A stretch of 64,000 bases of DNA from positions 51,892,333 to 51,956,332 of the forward strand of contig CM053141.1 of the NCBI GenBank assembly GCA_028571685.1. The letters run 5' to 3'. A program made the translations under genes and the position numbers. Positions 10,790 through 21,974 of this stretch are shown piece by piece. The DNA is from Heterohyrax brucei. Its lineage: Eukaryota; Chordata; Mammalia; Hyracoidea; Procaviidae. The notes under the pieces are model-generated. The model did not search any database, had not been told where the DNA came from, and saw only the letters and a program-made list of their open reading frames with translations. The first letter of the stretch is position 1. Every line of letters begins with the position of its first letter.

Positions 10790-11480
10790 CTCGTTAAGTG
10801 CTGTCAGATCAGTCTGACTCACAGAGAGCCCACATAGAACAGGGCTCTGCATCAGTCTAACAATAATTGTTATGCTGGAGGTCGTTGCTGCAGCCACTGT
10901 GTCGATCCGTTTCCTCGAAGGTCTTTCTCCTTTTCACTGACCCTCCACTTTACCAAGCCTGACATCCTTCTCCAGGGACTAGTTTCCTCCTGATACTTTG
11001 TCCAAAGTATGTGAGGTGAAGTCTTGCCACCCTTGCTTCAAAAGAGTATTCTGCCTATACTTTTGCCCAAACAGATCTGTTCATTTTGCCAGCAGTCTCT
11101 AGGATATTCAGTGTTCTTTGCCCACAGCGTGATTCAAGGACACTGATTTTTCTTTGGTCTTTCTTATTTATTGTCCAGCCTTGACATGCACATGAACACA
11201 TCTGGCTTGAGTCAGGTGCACATTAGCCCTTACAATGACATCTTTAGTTTTTAACACTTTTGAAAAAGTTTTTTTGTCTTTTTGTTTTTTGCAGCAGATT
11301 TGCCCAGTTCAATATGTCATTTGTTTTCTTGACTACTGGTTCCATTGACTGTGATTCCAAGTAAAATGAAATCTTGACAACTTCGATTGTTTCTCCATTT
11401 ATGATGTGTTTATTACTCCAGTTGTGAGGATTTCTGTTTTCTTTATGTTGAGATATAATACATACTGATGGCTATACTGA
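10790..11480 (-). mobile_element. RTE-type LINE 3' end, antisense
   Basis: It runs in antisense from the shared tail (gtgctgtcagatcagtctga) through ctgcagccactgtgtcgat, ggtctttctccttttcactg and ttgtccagccttgacatgc to gttgtgaggatttctgtttt. The order is the mirror of the plus-strand RTE copies here. Compared with the copy at 54 kb it has small insertions and deletions. No reading frame survives. Confidence 0.82.
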
Positions 11481-11609
11481 GGGTTATTGTTTACTTGACA
11501 GCAATAATGAAAATTTACTAAAAAACATTTTGAATTTCCCAAAGTTCCAGAGACACTGGTCATTAAAATCTATAGCTCTCTCTGTGTGGATGGATATGTG
11601 GATGTGTGT

Positions 11610-11705
11610 AACCTGTACAATTACAGAGTAGGAAGCCCTATGCATTACTTTTACTCTGTCAAATAGGGTGTCTGGAGTCAGAATCAACTCAACAGCACAC
11701 AATAA
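11610..11705 (+). mobile_element. AfroSINE 3' part
   Basis: Only the 3' half is recognisable: acttttactctgtcaaatag and gagtcagaatcaactcaaca. The 5' half is lost or too diverged. Confidence 0.6.
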
Positions 11706-11896
11706 ACTATTTTATACATATACTTCAAAATTTAAGGAAAGTAAACAAAAAATTGTAACAGTTAACTTTCAATACTACATATATCTTTCAAATAGCTATC
11801 TTACTACATTCTGTATTGTGTATAAATGGATTTGGAATACAAAATTGTATTTTTTCCAACATCCTCATCTAATGGAGTATTTTACTAATATTATAA

Positions 11897-12053
11897 TAAA
11901 AAAACCCACGGCCATCGAGTCAATTCCAACCCATAGCGTACTGGTCAGAGTAGAACAGCCTTGTAGAGTTTCCAAGGAGTGTCCAGTGGATTTGAACTGT
12001 CGACTTTTTGGTTAGCAGACATAGAACTTACCCACTACACCACTAGGGTTTCC
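11897..12053 (-). mobile_element. AfroSINE, antisense, near full length
   Basis: It opens with aaaaaacccacggccatcga and ends ccactacaccactagggttt. The trailing acattataata resembles the atattataataa just before it, a possible target duplication. Confidence 0.9.
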
Positions 12054-13046
12054 CACATTATAATACATTAAGATAATTGTATATCATTGGGTATCAACTT
12101 TTGGTATTATTAGTAGTTATCTATTTACTACCCTTTATTGACCTGAATTACAATCATTTAAACACTTTTTCCAGAATATTTCCCTCAATTCTATCTTGCC
12201 CACAGAAAAGCACATTTAAAATTTTTCAAAATAACAAAGAAAAGTAATGCCTTCTGGAAATAGATGCACATGAGACAGCCTTAAGACATACAAATACATT
12301 TTAGATCATATTTATATACACTGTAGAGAAGAAATAGATTGTCCATTTATAGTTTCAAATTCATATACAGTAAGATCTGCAAGAATTAGAATCTGTGTGA
12401 GGTGGAAACCTATAAAAGAAGTAAAATTCAGGTATGTTCTACCAACATGAACACTAGAAAAGCGTAAGACCGAATCTGTTAAAAGTGGGAAACTTGAGAG
12501 AGCAGGAAAAACAGGTCTGTTCCATTGACTTCTGGATCATACAAATTCCAGTTTAATAAAATTTCAGTTTAAGAAATTGCTATTCCCCCCCCACAAAAGA
12601 TTTTAAAGGTCAGAAATTTTGTGCTAAAAATCCAAATTTTCTGTGAAAAATCAAAATTCAGTGTGCATTACTCTTTATGATATGAAACTATGTACAAAAC
12701 ATAAATATCAGAACATTTTTTTTGCATGTGAACTGACCCATGGTACCAAGTCAGCAATAGACACTCCTGTCCAGGAGCAAAGATGTTTCACCCAACATCT
12801 TCTGTTCTCAGCCTAGTATCAAAACCTGAGTTTCCTTCAACCCTTATCTTTCTCAAATAAAACTCTGTAATAAAAAAGTAATTTAGTTTCAAAACTTTAG
12901 TAAAACATTGACATCAGTTCATTTCTAAATATATTTTATGACAAAATTTTAAATCATTGAAAATAATGACATTTCAAAGTATAAACATTATGGTAAGGCA
13001 CAATTTCAACCTTGTAATCAACTGTAGTTAATTTGGTGTAAAGAAT
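12054..13046. other. Unassigned AT-rich stretch
   Basis: No gene or nameable repeat. Short C-run at about 12585. Confidence 0.4.
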
Positions 13047-13125
13047 TAACCAAAAACTTACTGCTGTTGAGTCATTTGCAACTTGTAGCAAACATATAGG
13101 ACAGAATAGGACTGAGTATAAAATG
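13047..13125 (-). mobile_element. AfroSINE fragment, antisense
   Basis: accaaaaacttactgctgtt, then gagtcatttgcaacttgtag and aggacagaataggactga match the first half of an antisense SINE; the other half is missing. Confidence 0.55.
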
Positions 13126-13242
13126 CTCTCCTTTAAAATTTCTGTATAGTATTCAAGTCAGTACTGACTTTGAAATTTTTATGGCTTCCAATTTTACATA
13201 GTTGTTTCTCTTAGACATTTCTTACATCCCATATTTTACTAC

Positions 13243-13757
13243 TGTCATGGATTGAATCGTGTCCCCCAAAATATGTGTACTCATGTGGCTGGGCCATGAT
13301 CCCCTGTATTCTATGATTGTTCTCCATTTTGTGACTTTGATGTGCTGTGTGTTAAAGGATTAGGGTGGGACTGGAAATCCCTTCATAGGCTTTACTCCTT
13401 GTAAAGGGAGTTTCCCTGGAGTGTGGCTTTCCCCAGCATGAATCCTTTCATCCTGAAAGAGATAAAAGGAAAAAGAAGCAAGTAGAGACTTGGGAACCTC
13501 ACATCATCAAGGAAACAACCCCAGGAGAAGAGATTGTCCTTTAGACCTGAGGTTCCTACACCAAGATGCTCCCTGGACAAAGACTGATGCAGTACCGGAC
13601 TTTCCTCCAGAACCAACAAAGAGGAAAGCATTCCCCTGGAGTGGATGTCCTGAATTTGGACTTACAGTGTACTGGACTGTGTAAGAATAAATTTTCCAAT
13701 GTTAAAGCCATCCACTCAGTGATATTTCTGTTACAGCAGCCCTAGCTGACTAAAACA
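13243..13757 (+). mobile_element. MaLR-type solo LTR
   Basis: Starts tgtcatggattgaatcgtgt and ends gctgactaaaaca, 515 bases. Inside it carries a ggattagggtgggactg block, a gagataaaag block and a gtaagaataaa stretch that could be the poly(A) signal. The flanks are actac (left) and actat (right), a 5-base target duplication with one change, as expected for ERVL/MaLR elements. No internal coding region remains. Confidence 0.85.
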
Positions 13758-13762
13758 ACTAT

Positions 13763-14475
13763 GTAATATTTCAGAACAAAGTTCTAGAAAACTGGGAATT
13801 TATACACAGCTACTATTTACAAAGGCAAATATAAACTGAAAATCACAGAACACCATGATGTGACTGGCATCGCTGTCAAGTAAAAGTCAGGAATGAAATT
13901 ATAAAATGACTGTGGAAACTTCTAGAGAAATAATTAACATGCATTACAAACTTACGGGCTTTGTAAAGAACAAGTCATGTCAAACTTCAAATCGTTTTCC
14001 ATAATATTATGAAAACCTAATGAGCATGACTGTCTAATTTATGAAGCTCCAACATCCCATCATGGGAATACTGGTCCATGTTCTATCTTCCTCTTGCAGC
14101 CTCTTAAGTACAGAATCTAAATTGGATGTATAAGCTCTCTCCACAGGAAATAGGAATACTAACATCTGCTTTTTCCCTGATAATGTAGTGTTACTGACAT
14201 ATTACATAATTATCTTAAGAAACAGCTGAATTAGCTGACAAATGACTAAGCCAAAATCCAAGTCATTGTTTTTTGGTCGACGTGCTTAGACGATCAAATA
14301 AACCATCTAAGCAACTGCATTTAATAGATACATTTATTTACTTACTCAGTAATTCATTTTGACAGCTATAGAAGGTATAGAGTTATAAAAATCAGATGTT
14401 TTAGTACAGCCACACTACAGTTTCTTCTGTGGTTAAAACTCACCCTTAAAATTTTAGTGACCTATCGTATTTCTG
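13763..14475. other. Unassigned stretch
   Basis: No gene or nameable repeat seen. Confidence 0.4.
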
Positions 14476-14558
14476 CAGTTCCGGTGGCACGGTGTGTAAG
14501 GACAACAACTATTCACCAGAAGGTCAGAAGTTTGAGTCTGTCAACTGCTCCTTGGTTT
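14476..14558 (+). mobile_element. AfroSINE 5' part
   Basis: gcagttccggtggcacggtg, then ttcaccagaaggtcagaagt and ctgctccttggttttttatt. It stops at the middle of the SINE, exactly where the foldback element begins. Confidence 0.6.
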
Positions 14559-14704
14559 TTTATTGTATTTTTATGAAAATGACATACATCTTCCACATTT
14601 GTTTACCAACCATGCCCTTTCCTAAGGTAATTCTGTAAGCACACAATGCTAGTACTTTTTACACAACATGCCAAAAAGAAAAAAAAAAGGGGACCTAGCA
14701 GGGC

Positions 14705-15483
14705 TGCCTTAGTTATCCAGTACCACTATAACTGAATAACTGAACCACCCCAAGAGGATGGCTTTAATGAACACAAAGTTATTCTCTCACAATTTTGGAG
14801 GCTAGAAGTCTAAATTCAGGGCACCACTCCAGGGCAAGCCTTTCTGTCTCAGTAGGCCCTAGGCAAAGATCCTTGTCTTCAATCTTCCCCTAAGTCCAGG
14901 AGATTCTCAGTACAGGGACCACAGGTCTAAAGACCACACTCACCTCCCAGCATTTCTTTTGTGGTAGTCTGAGATTACCATCTCTCTGCTCATTTCTCTT
15001 TCATCTCTTCTAAGATAAAAGATGACAGGCCACAACCGAGGGAAACTCGCCTCACACAGGATCAGAGCTGTGTCCTCCATAATTTTGTTGTATCCCACCC
15101 TAATCCTCTTTAACATATCCTCATCTTGCTTCAGAAACCCTGGTGACATAGTGGTTAAGTGCTACCTCTGCTAACCAAAAGGTCGGCGGTTCAAATCCAC
15201 CAGGTGCTCCTTGGAAACTCTATGGGGCAGTTCTACTCTGTCCTCTAGGGTCACTATGGGTCAGAATCGACTCAATGGCAGTGGGTTTGTTTGTCTGTTT
15301 TGTTTTGTTTTGTTTTTGGTTTAATCTTGCTTCATTAATCACAGGCAGAGATTAGGATTTACAACACATAGAACAATTATATCAGGTCACAAAATGGAAG
15401 TCAACTACAGAATACTGGGAATCATGGCCTAACCATGATTGCTGATACATATTTTAGAGGGACACAATTCAAATAAGTATACA
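14705..15483 (-). mobile_element. MaLR-type LTR, antisense, split by an AfroSINE
   Basis: It begins tgccttagttatccagtacc, continues gatggctttaatgaacacaa and aattttggaggctagaagtc, and ends gggacacaattcaaataagt. That is the reverse complement of the plus-strand MaLR LTRs here. I see no clean 5-base target duplication. Confidence 0.8.
15134..15323 (+). mobile_element. AfroSINE with clear target duplication
   Basis: One of the best preserved copies: A-box like tagtggttaagtgctacctc, B-box ggcggttcaaatccacc, 3' body gggtcagaatcgactcaatg, and a tail of tttgt units. An 11-base direct repeat, atcttgcttca, flanks it at 15123-15133 and 15324-15334. Inserted in the antisense LTR. Confidence 0.96.
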
Positions 15484-15794
15484 TGTGTATGAAGATACCT
15501 CATGGGAAGGTGCTGTTGGCAAACAAACACAGAAGCTACATGTTGTTTGCATAAATATACAGTAAGTCATTACTTGCACACCTTCTGCTACATTAATTGT
15601 GATGTCAGACATTTAGTTATGAAATACTTCTTTAGGGCAAACTTATTCTCACCTGTATTACTATATATATCATCCTGCAACCTTCTTCCAACATCCATGT
15701 AAAGGTATAGAGCCTCTTAGTCTAGTAAGCAATAAAAATTAAAAAGATCAAACATTCATGACAATATTTCCACATTTTCACTTCATATCTAAGA

Positions 15795-16335
15795 TTCAGC
15801 AACATCATGATAAACAGAAAAAAAATGAAATTGTCAATGATTTCATTTTTACTTGGATCCATAATCAACACCCAAGGAAGTAGCAAGCAAGAAATCAAAA
15901 GATGCATTGCATCAGGCAAATCTGCTACAAAAGATCACTTTGAAGTATTAAAAAACAATGACATCATCTTGAAGCGTTACATGCACCTGACTCAAGTCAC
16001 GGTGTTTTAAGTAACCTCATCTGCACGTGAAAACTGGACCATTAGTAAGGAAAACCAAAAAAAGAATTGATGACTCTGACAAGGACGGCAAGACTTCATC
16101 TCGCATACTTTGGACATGTGTTCAAGCGGAATCAGTCCATGGAGAAGGACATTGTGCTTGTAATGTACAGGGTCAGTGGAAAAGAGGAAGACCCTCAGTG
16201 AGATGGACTGACACAGTGACTGCAACCACGGGCTCAAGGAATTATGGGGATGATACAGGACCATACAGTGTTTCATTCTGTTGTACGCTGGGTTGCTCTG
16301 AGTCAGAACTCACTTGACAGCGCCTAACAACAATA
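15795..16335 (+). mobile_element. RTE-type LINE 3' end
   Basis: Reads tgatttcatttttacttgga and tcaacacccaaggaagtagc, then caagaaatcaaaagatgcat. The 3' part has catactttggacatgtgttc, aaaagaggaagaccctcagt and cacttgacagcgcctaacaa. At about 16077 roughly 130 bases of the usual RTE sequence are missing. An open frame across 16027-16317 is the leftover C-terminal part of the enzyme. Confidence 0.88.
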
Positions 16336-16872
16336 TCTGATCATTTAGACCAGCATACTTGCCTTCAAGGCATCCCACAAGCTGTGTATTTGATAAGCAT
16401 CTCAATCTATCACCAAACAGTACATATATAGTAAAGAACATGAATATTAAGAATATTGCAAACAGTTTTCTGGATTTTGTCAATGCTAGTCTCATAACAA
16501 GTTAATATTACAGAATAACATGTAACTGAGCTCCAGTGTATCATAGGAATTAGCTTAATTTCCTTTGAAAATGGGAGTTCACAATTCTTAGGCACATCCT
16601 AGGCACATTATAAAGACAAAAACCGTTGATGCAAGTCATAGGAAAGAAACATTCAGTGAGAGAAATAAATCAATATAAAAACTTCTTGCATAACACAGCA
16701 CTTTGTATCATATTTTATTTATTTGCTGCTTCATCATTGAATTAGGTTGTAATTTACGTTATCTTTCTGTGTATATCACAGAAATCATTTAGAGCAATGT
16801 TAATGCATAAAAGATATTAAATGAATGGACACCCATAAGAATAAAAGAATTAAGAAGTTTTAATGTAAATAG
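16336..16872. other. Unassigned AT-rich stretch
   Basis: No gene or nameable repeat seen. Confidence 0.4.
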
Positions 16873-16972
16873 AAAAACCTAGTAGTGTAGTAACTAAGAG
16901 CTATGACTACTAACCAAAAAGTTGGCAGTTCGACTCTACCAGGTGACCCTTGGAAACTTTATGGGGGCAGCT
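16873..16972 (+). mobile_element. AfroSINE, 3'-truncated
   Basis: The tRNA-like half is good (ggcagttcgactctaccagg), but the element stops after ctttatgggggcagctt. The shared RTE tail is missing. Confidence 0.8.
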
Positions 16973-17017
16973 TAAAGTGTGTATTTCTAATTATGAAACA
17001 AAAGCCTTTAACACAAC

Positions 17018-17542
17018 TGTTTCAGTCAGCTAGGGGTGCTCTAACACAAATACCACAGAGTGGATGGCTTTAACAAAGGAAAGTTTATTCTTACACAGTC
17101 AGGTAGGCTACGAGTCCAAATTCAGGATGTCTGCTCCAGGGAAAGGTTTTCCCCCTTGTCAGGTCTGGAATAAAGTCCAGTATTGTATCAGTCTTTGTTC
17201 AGGGAGCATCTTGGCGCAGGAACCTCAGGTCTAAAGGAGGTGCTCTTCTCTCGGTGCTGTTTGCTTGATAGTGTGAGGTTCCCAGTTCTCCACTTGCTTC
17301 TCTTTCCTTTTCTCTCTTGTAGGCTGAAAGGATTAAGGGTGGGGCAAGCCATACTCCAAGGAAACTCCCTTTACAGTGGAGCAGGGAAGTGATCTTATAA
17401 AGGGATTTACATTCCCACCCTAATCCTTTAACATACAGCATAGGGAAACCTCAAAATGGAGGACAGTCACAAGATATTGGGAATCACGGCCCAGCCACAT
17501 GGCTACACATATTTTGGGGGGGACACAACTCAATCCATGACA
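17018..17542 (-). mobile_element. MaLR-type solo LTR, antisense
   Basis: Begins tgtttcagtcagctaggggt and ends ctcaatccatgaca, 525 bases. The 5-base sequence acaac flanks it exactly on both sides (17013-17017 and 17543-17547). Short open frames in both directions inside it are chance frames of the repeat. Confidence 0.92.
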
Positions 17543-17547
17543 ACAAC

Positions 17548-17941
17548 TTAAAAAAAAAAAAATCTTTGTTTAGAAAGGTCATCCAAGATAGTTTCAGGTA
17601 ACAGTTAAAGAAGAATTAGACCAAGAAAAGCAAGAAGGAAATAGACTGCAAGTCTAATTGTCTCCATGAACTACTCTTTCCATTATCAATGTTATCAGAG
17701 AATAGGATGGTGCCTGGCTACTATTACTGACCATGATGTTCAGAGATGAAATAGATGGATCCTTATCAAAAGGAGTAAAACTGCAGAACAGAATTTCAAA
17801 TTGTTATGTAAACCAGACTTTGTGGACTCACGGAGGTAGGAGAAACCTCAAATCCATTGCCCCGAGATCATCTTTAAGCCTGGAATTGAAACTATCCCAC
17901 AAAGTCAAATTTAAACTAAATAACTAAATAACAAATTAGCT
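17548..17941. other. Unassigned stretch
   Basis: Starts with an A-rich run at about 17551-17562; otherwise no gene or nameable repeat. Confidence 0.4.
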
Positions 17942-18106
17942 CAACAACCCTGGTGGGGTAGTAGTTAAGAGCTATGGCTGCAAACTAAAGGGTTGGCAGT
18001 TCGAGTACTCCTTGGAAACTCTGTGGGGCAGTTCTGCTCTGTCCTATATGGTCACTGTGAGTTGGAATCAACTTGATGGCAGCATGTTTTGTTTTGTTTT
18101 GGTTTT
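17942..18106 (+). mobile_element. AfroSINE with small internal deletion
   Basis: Full-length ends, but the B-box reads cagttcgagtactccttgga: about 14 bases between the B-box and the next block are gone. The tail is ttttgttttgttttggtttt. Confidence 0.9.
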
Positions 18107-18263
18107 AGTAAAGAATGTCTGAGTTAAGCATGTACTCTTAAAGAATTGTCTATATGAAATCAAATTAACAATAGTAACTCTAAAATACAGAGGATGAATT
18201 TAGGGGACAGAAAGTCCAAGTTAATGGTGGTGAAACAATATGAGTAGAGACATCAAGAATGGT

Positions 18264-18655
18264 GACTATCTTAGGCTAGATGGGTTCTCCAGATAAGCAA
18301 AACCCCTGAAGCCTCTATAAGCATACATACAGAGATTCATGTCAAGGAAATGGCCTATGTGGCTGTAAAGAATGGAAAGACCCAAGTCCCATGGGTAAAG
18401 CTGGAGGTTTCTCCTGACTCATGTAGCTGCAGGGTTTGGGGAACCCCACAGCAGCAGGTCAGACAACATGTGCCCTCTAGCTCACATGCTGCAGAGGCTG
18501 ACCAATCACAAGATGGACAGGTAGGCTGGCAGACTACTGACCCATAGACTACAGAGGCTGAGGAATACCAAGACTAGCCACTAAGCTGCTGGCTCAAGTC
18601 TCAAGAACCATAGGTCAGATAAACAGGAATGAACTGCAGGATCAAGAGTGAGCAA
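18264..18655 (-). mobile_element. ERVL-like LTR fragment, antisense
   Basis: Starts ctatcttaggctagatgggt, continues tctccagataagcaaaaccc and gggtaaagctggaggtttct. The same order occurs in the antisense element at 44.96 kb. It is the reverse sense of the elements at 9.55 and 62.3 kb, judging by the shared agagaacccag-type end. The 3' boundary is unclear. Confidence 0.5.
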
Positions 18656-18659
18656 AAGC

Positions 18660-18724
18660 CCATGAGACTTGCCATAGAGTCCTAGCAGCCATAGCTCTTA
18701 ACCACTATGCCACCAGAGTTGCCT
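18660..18724 (-). mobile_element. AfroSINE 5' end, antisense fragment
   Basis: gcagccatagctcttaacca and ctatgccaccagagttgcc are the 5' end of the SINE in antisense. The 3' part is replaced by LTR-like sequence. Confidence 0.65.
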
Positions 18725-18829
18725 TAAAATCATTAAGGTAGAATAAAAAACACAAGGAAAGCAAATCATTGGGTCATCAATATATAGGCCATCATTGGCT
18801 GGATGGATGTTATGCAGTGCATGTCGATG

Positions 18830-18903
18830 GCTACAGGAAGTTGGGCAGACTGTATTGCTACAGGAAGTTGGGCAGACTGTATCGCTACAGGAAGTTGGGC
18901 AAT
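18830..18903. repeat. 27-bp tandem repeat, about 2.7 units
   Basis: Unit starts gctacaggaagttgggcaga. Units begin at 18830, 18857 and 18884; the first two are identical except for the last base, and the third stops after gttgggca. Not part of any mobile element that I recognise. Confidence 0.95.
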
Positions 18904-19662
18904 TGTGGAACTGGTTAAGCAGTTCTTGTAAGTCCATTGACTCTGCATATGATGCTCAAGTTTCAAGTCCACTGGACAGGCAGTGAGGAAGGGGAGGTGG
19001 ATGCGAAACAGGGAAGACAGTGGGAAAGCTGGAACCCATAAATATGAGTCACAATTCTAAGAGACTAGATTGAAATCCATGTCAGTTTTTGTCACATTTT
19101 ACCCTGGTGACAAGGATATTCTGCAGAACCTGGGCCCCTTTGTCACAGAGCTAAACTCACATGCCTGGCCAAGGAGTAGAAGAAGCTGAACCCAGGAATC
19201 AAGGCAAGACAGAACAGTTGACGCCCAGCTGCTGCTTCTCCCCAAGGAAATGAGTCAGCGCATCAGCAGCAATACGTGTAAGCTACACATACTTGTTGCA
19301 TCCCTTCTGCCCTCCAGCTCTCCTAAGTAGCCCCCTTGTGGTGCACTGTAACATACAAGAAGGGGAATTAAGGAAAATGTAGCTCAGATTAGCCAAGGTA
19401 ACACATTACAAAAACCAAACAGCAATGATGTATTGCTGACATACCTGGCTACTTTAAAAGAAAGCGTGCCATCTATGTTCTCATTCTTGATGATTTTACT
19501 GTATTTAGAAGACAATAGCTGCATTCAATTCTGGGTACTGCATTTTAAGAGGGCATTGGAGTAAAGGAAACGTGATCTGAGAGTGTACTCATGATGACCC
19601 CGTACGGACGCTTCTGGTGATTTTATCCCAGAAAAAGAGAAGGCTAAAAATGAAAACACGAT
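18904..19662. other. Unassigned stretch
   Basis: Slightly more GC-rich than average at about 19080-19340. It could hold an old LTR, but I see no defining ends and no gene. Confidence 0.35.
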
Positions 19663-19843
19663 AGCAATCTTGAGATCTTTGGAAGAGGCAGTAGTTAGCT
19701 AGGTTTTGGTCTACCAATAAGGAACAACAGCTAAAATATCACAGGAAGATAGATTTTTGGTTCAATTTAAAGTCTAAAAATCTCCCCAGACTACCAGCTC
19801 TGCAAGGGAAGGGGATTATGTGTGTGTGCATGTGTGTGTGTAA
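19663..19843 (+). repeat. Local direct duplication, copy A
   Basis: A 181-base segment from agcaatcttgagatctttgg to a TG-rich end (gtgcatgtgtgtgtg). It is repeated 1.9 kb downstream with only about a dozen differences. It does not match any interspersed repeat I know. Confidence 0.9.
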
Positions 19844-19918
19844 GTGTTTAGATTGCCAATACTCAGTACATATCCAAGTATGTGAAAAGTGACCAAAAAA
19901 GATCAGTTAATTAAGTGT

Positions 19919-19943
19919 TGGATTAATTAATTAATTAATTAAT
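19919..19943. repeat. (TTAA)n short array
   Basis: About six ttaa units in a row. Confidence 0.9.
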
Positions 19944-20235
19944 GGACAATAGAAGCAATTTTCTATTAGATACTTCTCAAAAAATGATCAACACAACTTT
20001 TTAAGTTCAAAGTTGTGTTCCTTTTAGAAATATTGGATAATGTTGAAAATATTTGTAATCCATCACCCAGAGGTAACAACCGTTAGTTAATATTTGTCAT
20101 AGTTTTCCAAAATTTTCTATGTACATACATACTTACATTCACAAGGAAATACTTAAAAAATAAAATTGAGACTGTATTTAAAAACATATTGAAATATCTA
20201 CAAAATGGACTATGTAGGTATCTATAATCTGACTT

Positions 20236-20402
20236 TGAAAACCCTGGTGGCACGCTGGTTAAGTGCTACAGTTGCTAACCAAAAGGCCATCAGTTCAAAT
20301 CCACAAGGTACGCCTTGGAAACTCTGAGGAGCAGTTCTACACTGTCTCATAGGGCCACTGTGAGTTAGAACCAACTTGATGGCAGTGTCTTTGTTTGGGG
20401 GT
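20236..20402 (+). mobile_element. AfroSINE, first of a head-to-tail pair
   Basis: gaaaaccctggtggcacgct at the start, gccatcagttcaaatccac as B-box region, gtgagttagaaccaacttga in the 3' body. Its G/T-rich tail runs straight into the next SINE. Confidence 0.93.
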
Positions 20403-20562
20403 TTAATGGTGTAGTGGTTAAGGACTATAGCTGCCAATCAAAAGCCTGGCAGTTCTAATCCACCGGGCCCTCCTCAGAAACTCTATGCAGCAGTCCTGCT
20501 CTGTCCTACAAGGTCACTGTGAGTTGCCATTTACTCAATGGTCCTGGGTTGTTTGGAGTGAA
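20403..20562 (+). mobile_element. AfroSINE, second of the pair
   Basis: Starts gtttaatggtgtagtggtta and ends gtgagttgccatttactcaa with a short T/G tail. Its 5' end lacks the usual first bases because it joins the tail of the preceding copy. Confidence 0.9.
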
Positions 20563-21493
20563 TTTGATTTTTATCACCACAAGACCAATGGGCCATCTTT
20601 TCAAAAACATATATTCTTTCAAAATTGTCCAAAAAAAAGGCCAATGAGCTGGTGGTAAAGTTGTAAGATTTAGGCAAATCTCTATAAAAGATTCAGAAAA
20701 TCTCAAAAGGTTGAAAATTTTTGATTTAGCAAAGTCATGAAAAAAGCACAATGACTGGCCACAGTTGATGCTTCCTTCACCAGCATGAATGTGCCTACCG
20801 AACGGTAGAAACCAGGTGGAGCGTAAGTAAAGGTTTCTGTTTCCCTGGTAGTAATGTCTATGAGTGCCAAGTGAGACAACAAATCAAAATAAGATTCCAT
20901 TTCTTATTCATTTTCAGTGGCTTTAGTCATCACCATTCATTTGAATGTGACTAATTCTACTTTACCTGACTCGATGGCAGTGGGTTTAATTCTACTTCAT
21001 AGATAGAAAAATTGAAGACACAAAATACTGGTCACTTAGGAATGCTTACAACTTGGTGTGTAGGTATCTGTCCTTCTCTGAGCATCTCACCTGTGTCCCA
21101 ACACTGTCTACGTTGCAGGTAGCCTGTATCTCTAGCGCCCTCCTATGGATGTAGTGAGAATGTCAATCCTCTCAAAGCTGAGGATTCTGAAATGTTTTCC
21201 CTTCTCTGTAAATCCATTCCTGCCTTCCCATTCCGCCCTTGATTTCCTTTTGCCAAATTTTGTTCATCAGGTGAAGTATTGGCACAGCTCCATGATATCT
21301 ACCACGCTGCTGTCTGTCTTCTCATTGCCACACACACCGTGTTGTTTTTATCTCATAACTGAAGGCTTCTTCTATTCAATACGGCAAAAGTAAGTTATTA
21401 TTTTACTGTTAGGTGATACCCTATTCGAGATATTTCCTTAATAGTAACTGATTTTCAAAATAATTTCATAGCATTATATATATTATAAACATG
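20563..21493. other. Mostly unassigned, small SINE remnant inside
   Basis: gactcgatggcagtgggttt at about 20968-20987 is the 3' end of a plus-strand AfroSINE. The rest holds no gene or nameable repeat. Confidence 0.4.
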
Positions 21494-21548
21494 TTGTTGT
21501 GTGGTGTTGAGTCAATGGTGACTCACAGTGACCCTATAGCGCAGAGTT
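21494..21548 (-). mobile_element. SINE/RTE 3' end fragment, antisense
   Basis: gttgttgtgtggtgttgagt and ggtgactcacagtgacccta match the shared SINE/RTE tail in antisense; the element stops after about 55 bases. Confidence 0.6.
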
Positions 21549-21572
21549 AAATTGATAGATAGTTTAATTGAC

Positions 21573-21756
21573 AGCAATCTTGAGATCTTTGGAAGAGGTA
21601 ACAGTTAGCTAATTTTTGGTCTACCAATAAGGAACAACAGCTAAAATATCACAGGAAGATAGATTTTTGGTTCAACTTCAAAGTCTAAAAATCTCCCCAG
21701 ACTACAAGCTCTGCAAGGGAAGGGGAGATGATGTGTGTGTGCATGTGTGTGTGTAA
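21573..21756 (+). repeat. Local direct duplication, copy B
   Basis: Second copy of the segment at 19.66 kb, with matching start and TG-rich end. Differences are scattered point changes and 1-2 base indels (for example gaggta for gaggca). Confidence 0.9.
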
Positions 21757-21974
21757 TAATCTTTACAGAAGCAGGTCACCAGATCCTTTCTCTTGTGGTT
21801 TCCAGTGGCCAGCTCAGTCTGGTGAGGTATTTGATTATGTCTAGGGCATTTCTGTGACTGTGCCCTGTATGTATCTATTATTTATGTGAATATACATGGA
21901 GCATATGCAAATATATATGCAGAAACATCCATAGCCAAGCCTATACATGCATGTGGATGTGCTCCCATTGTATG

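Larger units (their letters stand above)
14559..15562. mobile_element. Foldback (MITE-like) element, split by an LTR
   Basis: The left part (to about 14690) starts ttgtatttttatgaaaatga and catcttccacatttgtttac. The right part (about 15485-15562) reads aaggtgctgttggcaaacaa, then tttgcataaatatacagt. These are the two arms of the foldback element that is uninterrupted at 39.9 kb. Between them lies an antisense MaLR LTR, itself split by a SINE. Ends tattgta / tacagta suggest a TA target, typical of Tc1/mariner-type elements. No coding capacity. Confidence 0.7.

Noticed and set aside
15134-15323. tRNA-like A-box and B-box
   Set aside because: They are the internal promoter of AfroSINE copies; there is no complete cloverleaf or anticodon arm of a working tRNA gene.
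16027-16317. 96-codon open frame
   Set aside because: C-terminal RTE remnant with an internal deletion.
18830-18903. Direct repeats that could suggest a CRISPR array
   Set aside because: Units are contiguous without spacers, and the DNA is mammalian.
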